Source: Ophioderma brevispina
Taxonomy: Eukaryota; Echinodermata; Ophiuroidea; Amphilepidida; Ophiodermatidae
DNA: 64,000 nucleotides
Direction of reading: 5' to 3'
NCBI GenBank assembly: GCA_023653785.1
Contig: JAMKCH010001644.1
Coordinates: 62,001 to 126,000 of the forward strand
A program made the position numbers and the translations under genes. Of this stretch, positions 59,401 to 64,000 are shown one piece after another (positions within the stretch are counted from its first letter, which is position 1; each line of letters starts with the position of its first letter). The notes under the pieces were generated by a model. The model searched no databases and had not been told where the DNA came from. It worked only from the letters and a program-made list of their open reading frames with translations.

Positions 59401-60479
59401 TCATCAATATGAAAATGTCTCTCGCTTTTACCATGGACTGTACACTGCCACCGGTGGTGAAGTTCCAGCTCATAATCTTGTGTGAATCCCTGGAGATTGC
59501 GGGGCTAGACTTAGGCCTAGGGACGCGCTGTTCGAGTGCAGAGGCGGAATCCAGCAGAGGTGGGGGATGTGCGTGAGGGAATCCATGAAATGGTTTAGCC
59601 TGTTGCCACTGGTAACAAATCCAAAAAAGAAGTGACTGTGGACACGGCCTAACCGTCGCCCAAAATATGGAGAACATTGTCCAGCTGACTACACTATGTA
59701 ATGGATTAACAGCATTTAATACACTCAAGAGCCTTACAACACTGTTAAAGAGGTTACGTCTCAATCATAGAATTGTCTCTTGCAGGAGCAGGTCCAGGTA
59801 GGATAAGTTGCCTGTCAGAGTAAACCCCCCTCCCAGGATCCCATGAAAACAATTGACTGGAGAAAGGTATTGGGAGAAGATTACAAAGTTCTGCGACCAT
59901 ATACAGCAAGCAGGACATGACAATTAAACAGGTTCAACACCTCTTGTTGAAGAGCTTGAAGATTAGAAAACACCAGCTAGTATCTAAATTATGAAGCCGT
60001 CACTTCAGCTAACAAAAAAATGACTGGAGGATGCTACTAGAAAGAAAAGAGAAGGGAATACTGCCTTTGCCTCAAAATGACAAAGTCATCAAGCCAGAGA
60101 GAAAAACTGAAGTCTGACAGCCAGCAGCCACCGTACTAAATCCACCCGAAGCTCCAAGCAGAACCATGAAAGCTTACACCCGTGGGTGCTTGGGGGAGCA
60201 TGGTAAAGTCAAAGGCTGTGAAGCACTTGGACACCCCATCTAAAATTACAAGTATGCTGCTGCCTGGGAGGGAGCCAGATCGAGGGAGAGCTGTTGATAA
60301 GAAGCTAATCCCCTATAAGAATCAAAGGTGAATGATGAAACAACGAAGAGTGTCCTCGACACATGTGGTTTCAGCACATTAGTTCTCTACTTGGCAACCA
60401 GTTCAGAATAACATACCCGTGATAACCTTTTCAAACACATGATTAGCAGATGCCTTTTTACTCTCAAGGACTGGACCCT

Positions 60480-61950
60480 TTCACTATAGAGGAGCTTCGG
60501 ATCTGCATGAAGAAATTGAACAACAACAAGACGCATGGTCCCGACAAATTCCTGCAGTTATCTGGAATAGAATCCACTGTTCATGATCAACTGTGGAATT
60601 TTTTTAACACATCTACATGGGAAACAAAACCATGCTGCTTATAATATTAATATCGTTCATACGCCTCTAAAAAGAAAGAGACCTCCAACAACCCCAAAAA
60701 CTACAAAGGAATCACCACTGTACCACTGGACTCTAAGATTAAAATTTCAATGCTGCTCAACATAATCGTTCTCGCATAGATCCCATCTCAGACGAAACCA
60801 GAAATGGTTTTACGTAAAGGCAGTATTCAACATTACCCCAGATTACTGACCCAGAAAGATCATTAGAAGCGTAGTGAGAATTTCCAAGAGAAAATTAGGT
60901 TCCATTGTGTTTGTAGACTTTTCCATGCTTTTGACAGTGTTAACGGTGTAATGCTGCAGACATGTATTCTCTACCAAATATGGTGCATGTCCCAGACGAG
61001 ACTGTCAAAGCAATTGCCATCATGTATACAACATCTGCTTGTGCAGACCATGGATAGGCCCACAAAGGAGTTCTAACAACTACTGGAATCGTCCAAGGGG
61101 AGATACTCTTGCCCTATCTCTTTGTAATCTGGTTGGTTACATCCTCAGAGTCTTGACATAGTTAACGACAAGGGACTCACCAGCAAACCCAAGCGTTCTA
61201 GACTCACCAAAGGCAGCATATTACATTGCCTGGACTATGAGATGATCTAATAAGCTCTAAACAAGCTGATCTGAATATGTTGCTGCACAAGATCTTACTA
61301 CATTACTTGAGAAGCGGCAGACAAAGGCGGGGCCTTACATCTACAATGCAAGAAGACAGAAAGACAGAAATATGACCATCATGAGAAGATAATCATCAAT
61401 TATCTGCACTACAACGGTACCCAAATCAAAGAGGTCAGGGACTTTCAAGTACCTGGGGGGTCTATGTTGCCGACACGCAAGAAGGCTTAGTGTAACGCAA
61501 AGGACAAGCTGGAATGCCATGCAATAAAACTACCCACTATGGCCAATTCTGGTATCTCCAATTCAACCAAGCTGAAGTTCTTAGAGCTGTGAAGAGAGTA
61601 TCTGTTATATGGATCCGACACCCGCGACAATTGAAGAAAGTGCTACAGGATAAACTGGATGGCACATACATTCTTATGAGGATTGCAAAACATTTATACG
61701 GCCGTGGAGCCCATGACTCAAGCACAGATATGTGGGATATCCTCCAATCATCATTCTTCTGTTGGCCAAACGACAAGCACGAGTTGCCGGTAACTGTTTC
61801 AGGTGATTGATCAAGTAGTCTCGGAATCACATGCTGGAGGTTACCATGCCCAAACAGATGCGATTGCTCGACGGACATGCAGCAGGACCCGTCTGCCATC
61901 CCCAACTTAATGACACACAGGGACATTTGGCGCAACACGGCTGTGGCCGC
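60480..61950 (+). pseudogene. LINE-b reverse transcriptase and C-terminal remnant
   Basis: In order: KLNNNKTHGPD (about 60510-60542), NYKGITTVPLDSKI (about 60697-60738), IVFVDFS then shifted AFDSV (60905-60945, block A), VPDETVKAIAIMYTTS (about 60988-61035), TTTGIVQGD then a shifted YLF-like block (about 61075-61125, block B), LDY then shifted DD (about 61229-61248, block C), FKYLGG-like (about 61441-61460), and a KKVLQDKLDGTYILMRIA tail (about 61635-61688). All catalytic blocks are present but scattered across frames. Confidence 0.82.
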
Positions 61951-63022
61951 TAGATAGGATGGATAATTTTTTTTGTTTCAATACTTGACTTGCACTGGAA
62001 CACATGGACAGCAATAACATTGAACCTATATACAAACTTATTAAAACAACCAGAGCTATGGCTCTACCTAGGATTCCATGATTTTAGTGGTTTAGGTTCT
62101 AGGTGCATTATTGGATGTAATCTTGATTATGAGGAAATCGGATTTTGGATCATTAAAGGGCCAGATATCGGGCGAAAGAAAGTATATGTTAAAAATAGTG
62201 GCCATTTTGAAATTAAAGATGGCTGCCAGAAGGAAAAACAATCTGGACTCTTCTGGATGCAATATATATTTTCCTTAACATCACAAACATTAGCATTGCC
62301 ACCCAAATGGAGCATTCTAGGGTGCCCAGAAGTCCAGATGATATTGAGCGAAGTATAGGTTAAAAAAGGCGCCATTTGAAATTAAAGATGGCGACAAAAA
62401 TAAACAATGGAAACTTTCTGGATGTAATATATGTGTTTCTTGACATCCACAAAACATGGGTATTGTAACCAATTGGAGCTTCATGTTGGCTCAGAAGTCC
62501 CAGGGTATTGGCGAAGTAGTATATGTTAAAAATGTGGCCATTTCAAATTCAGATGGCCGCCAGAGGAAAAAATCTGTTGATTTTTGGATGGAGAATTTGC
62601 ATTCACTGAAATCACAAAAATGGGGTTTGAACCAGGCTTTGAGACTCTATGGTGATCAGAAGTGAAGATAGAGAGCCAAAATTTTAAAATGGGCGGCATT
62701 TTGAAAATTCAAGATGTCCGCCTAAGGGAAACAACTGCGACTTTCTGAATATGATATGTGTGTCATGGATATCAAACAACATTGGGTAATGCCACCAATT
62801 TGAACCTTCTATGTGCTCAGAAGTACAGATATTGAGCGAAACATATGATTAAATGGCGGCCACTTTGAAAACCAAGATGGCCCGCCAAACGGAAGGGATT
62901 AAAAAAATGGTAACATTTTTGATTGGATTCCTGGGACCATTATCTACATTTTAAGACCCAAAACCAATTGTAGCAAAAAAGCCCACAAATCTCAAACCAT
63001 CAACACACACCACCCCATACTA

Positions 63023-63780
63023 CGAGGCCTGATAGATTAAATCGTTCGAGAATTTTGGAGGAGAACAGAGAAACAAGGAGGAAGAGAAATTGGACGATAC
63101 TGGAGAAGATGTGAGGATCGTCTTTTTAAAGATGGGAACGACTTTGGCTATTTTAAGGTGAAGGGAAGATGCAAGCAGTGGAGAGGGAGAGGTTGAAAAT
63201 ATGGGCAAGCGGCTTGGTAAAAAAGGGGCAATTATTGACAATGTGTGCTGATATTAAGCTAACCAGAAATCTTGCCGCTTTTGAAAGTACCAATGAATAT
63301 CCATGATTTTTTTTCAGATGTAGGGTTGAAAAAAATTGATTTTTCAAAAATGGGGCCGGAAGGAAATCGGCAAAGGTTTTGACTGGTGCTTTTTGGGCTA
63401 ATTTTGGACAAATTTCAGCAAAAAATGTGTGAATTTAGAGGCAATGATGTTCGGATCAGTTAATTGTGATCATGTCGACACAAAGTGTGTAGCATTGGTG
63501 TTCTTATTAGATTTACCAAGTATCTCATTAATAGAGCGCCAAGTGTTTTAATGTGTGTTTATATAAATAAATTTTATTTGTATGATAGTTTCTACAAGAA
63601 ATTTGATAATGTGAGGGACTTTGATTTCTGTTTTAACATATTTATTTTGTTTACTCGGTTGGGTGTTTTAGGTAGGTCTTGTAGAGTTGTTTCTACGTTT
63701 ATTGATTTAATTATTACCGCAGTGACCCAATGGTTTTATTTTGTTTACGCTTGAGAATTGGGTTTGATTTTTGTGAGGTG
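63023..63780 (-). pseudogene. LINE-c reverse transcriptase, N-terminal half
   Basis: On the - strand: NTWRSINEILGKSNKNTNAT (about 63555-63495), LTDPNIIASKFTHFF-like (about 63460-63420), PLAHIFNLSLSTACIFPSP (63210-63153), LKIAKVVPIFKK (about 63155-63120), and FSNDLIYQAS ending at 63023. This is the segment just before RT block A in CR1/L2-type elements. Its frame resumes on the other side of the 58002-63022 insertion. Confidence 0.82.
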
Positions 63781-64000
63781 TTTGTATACAATGTAGTAAA
63801 TCCGTTAAAGGAATTTATCGCTAAGGACTCGGCGGCTGAATTAAAGTCTAGACGCTATCCTCAAAGGGTGTTGGTTTAGATCAATCCCTAACGATGACAT
63901 ATTGAGTTTGGTATTTCCGTGATATTGCCACCCGCCCCCCTAAGTTAGTGCTCTTATCATGTGGTGACCTTTATTTAATTATTATCAAGTAGGATGGAAT

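Larger units (their letters stand above)
58750..61965 (+). mobile_element. LINE-b, + strand APE-type LINE nested in the inverted-repeat element
   Basis: It spans from about 58750 (5' leader, right after the left repeat arm) to about 61965 (end of the C-terminal coding remnant, TGTGGCCGCTAGATAGGATG). It contains endonuclease, RT and C-terminal remnants in order. No long open frame survives. It is the innermost and so the youngest layer of the 55.6-64 kb stack, although its sequence is heavily shifted. Confidence 0.82.
58002..63022. mobile_element. Inverted-repeat transposable element with subterminal ~166-bp repeats, inserted in LINE-c
   Basis: The left terminus TAGTATGGGG (58002) and the right terminus CCCCATACTA (63022) are inverted. 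Homology continues inward (CTTTTTTGCTACAATTGG/CCAATTGTAGCAAAAAAG, CCCAGGAATC). Each arm then carries tandem units with AAAATGGC(G/C)GCCATTT: left at about 58142, 58310, 58476 and 58645; right at about 62200, 62371, 62536, 62693 and 62857. Removing it joins the two LINE-c halves in frame (IYQAS then YANYLS). Its own interior is mostly LINE-b, so without that insertion it is about 1.8 kb and non-coding. Confidence 0.82.
55997..64000 (-). mobile_element. LINE-c, - strand CR1/L2-like LINE, split by a nested element and cut by the window edge
   Basis: On the - strand the 3' terminus (55997-56015) ends in TTGAAC-type repeats (CTTGAACTTGAACTTG). The 3' part runs to about 57400, the RT C-terminal half lies at 57400-58001, and the RT N-terminal half lies at 63023-63480. 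Upstream coding traces continue to at least 63600 and probably past the right edge. The 58002-63022 interval is a foreign insertion. Stops and frameshifts show it is not active. Confidence 0.78.

Noticed and set aside
59321..59764. 147-codon open frame on the - strand
   Set aside because: It is antisense to LINE-b, whose sense-strand motifs run through the same interval.

Overview
This is eukaryotic, almost certainly animal, nuclear DNA. It is AT-rich, has no operons, and is mostly dispersed repeats. The only convincing host gene is split into short exons with GT/AG splice sites. A HYR (hyalin-repeat) exon, several APE-type LINEs, tRNA-derived SINEs and abundant AGGTCA-type repeats point to an invertebrate, probably a marine deuterostome such as an echinoderm. 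That placement is inference.

Host gene (+ strand, about 23.7-49.1 kb, perhaps to 51.7 kb). Seven exons with compatible phases encode the extracellular part of what looks like a single-pass membrane protein: a cysteine-containing ectodomain I do not recognise (five exons), one HYR domain that lacks the usual cysteines, and a Pro/Thr-rich stalk. A frame-shifted transmembrane and tail segment follows. Two further coding-like patches (50.84-51.1 and 51.41-51.72 kb) could be cytoplasmic-tail exons. The first exon was not found. The C-terminal part carries frame breaks, so it is either decaying or affected by assembly indels.

Layout. 0-10 kb: unannotated sequence, MITEs and a 634-bp foldback element. 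10-14.2 kb: a broken LINE with endonuclease and RT remains. 16.5-22.2 kb: MITE, a giant T/A/C homopolymer block, and G-rich plus TGACC-rich satellite. 23.3-51.7 kb: the receptor-like gene, its introns full of MITEs, SINEs, foldbacks and a 4.4-kb inverted-repeat-bounded segment (25.45-29.82 kb). 30.2-31.35 kb: a 268-bp tandem array. 34.2-36.1 kb: a dense cluster of small elements, including a 508-bp tandem duplication. 55.6-64 kb: a nested stack. A + strand CR1/L2-like RT fragment abuts the 3' tail of a - strand LINE; that LINE is split by an inverted-repeat element, which in turn contains a further + strand LINE.

The most notable pattern is a group of at least six ~300-370 bp MITE families with unrelated interiors. 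All are flanked by TTAA, and all ends begin TTAAAG with GAT at positions 18-20. This suggests mobilisation by one transposase (piggyBac-like target preference) that is not encoded here. No rRNA, true tRNA gene, CRISPR array or promoter could be supported.
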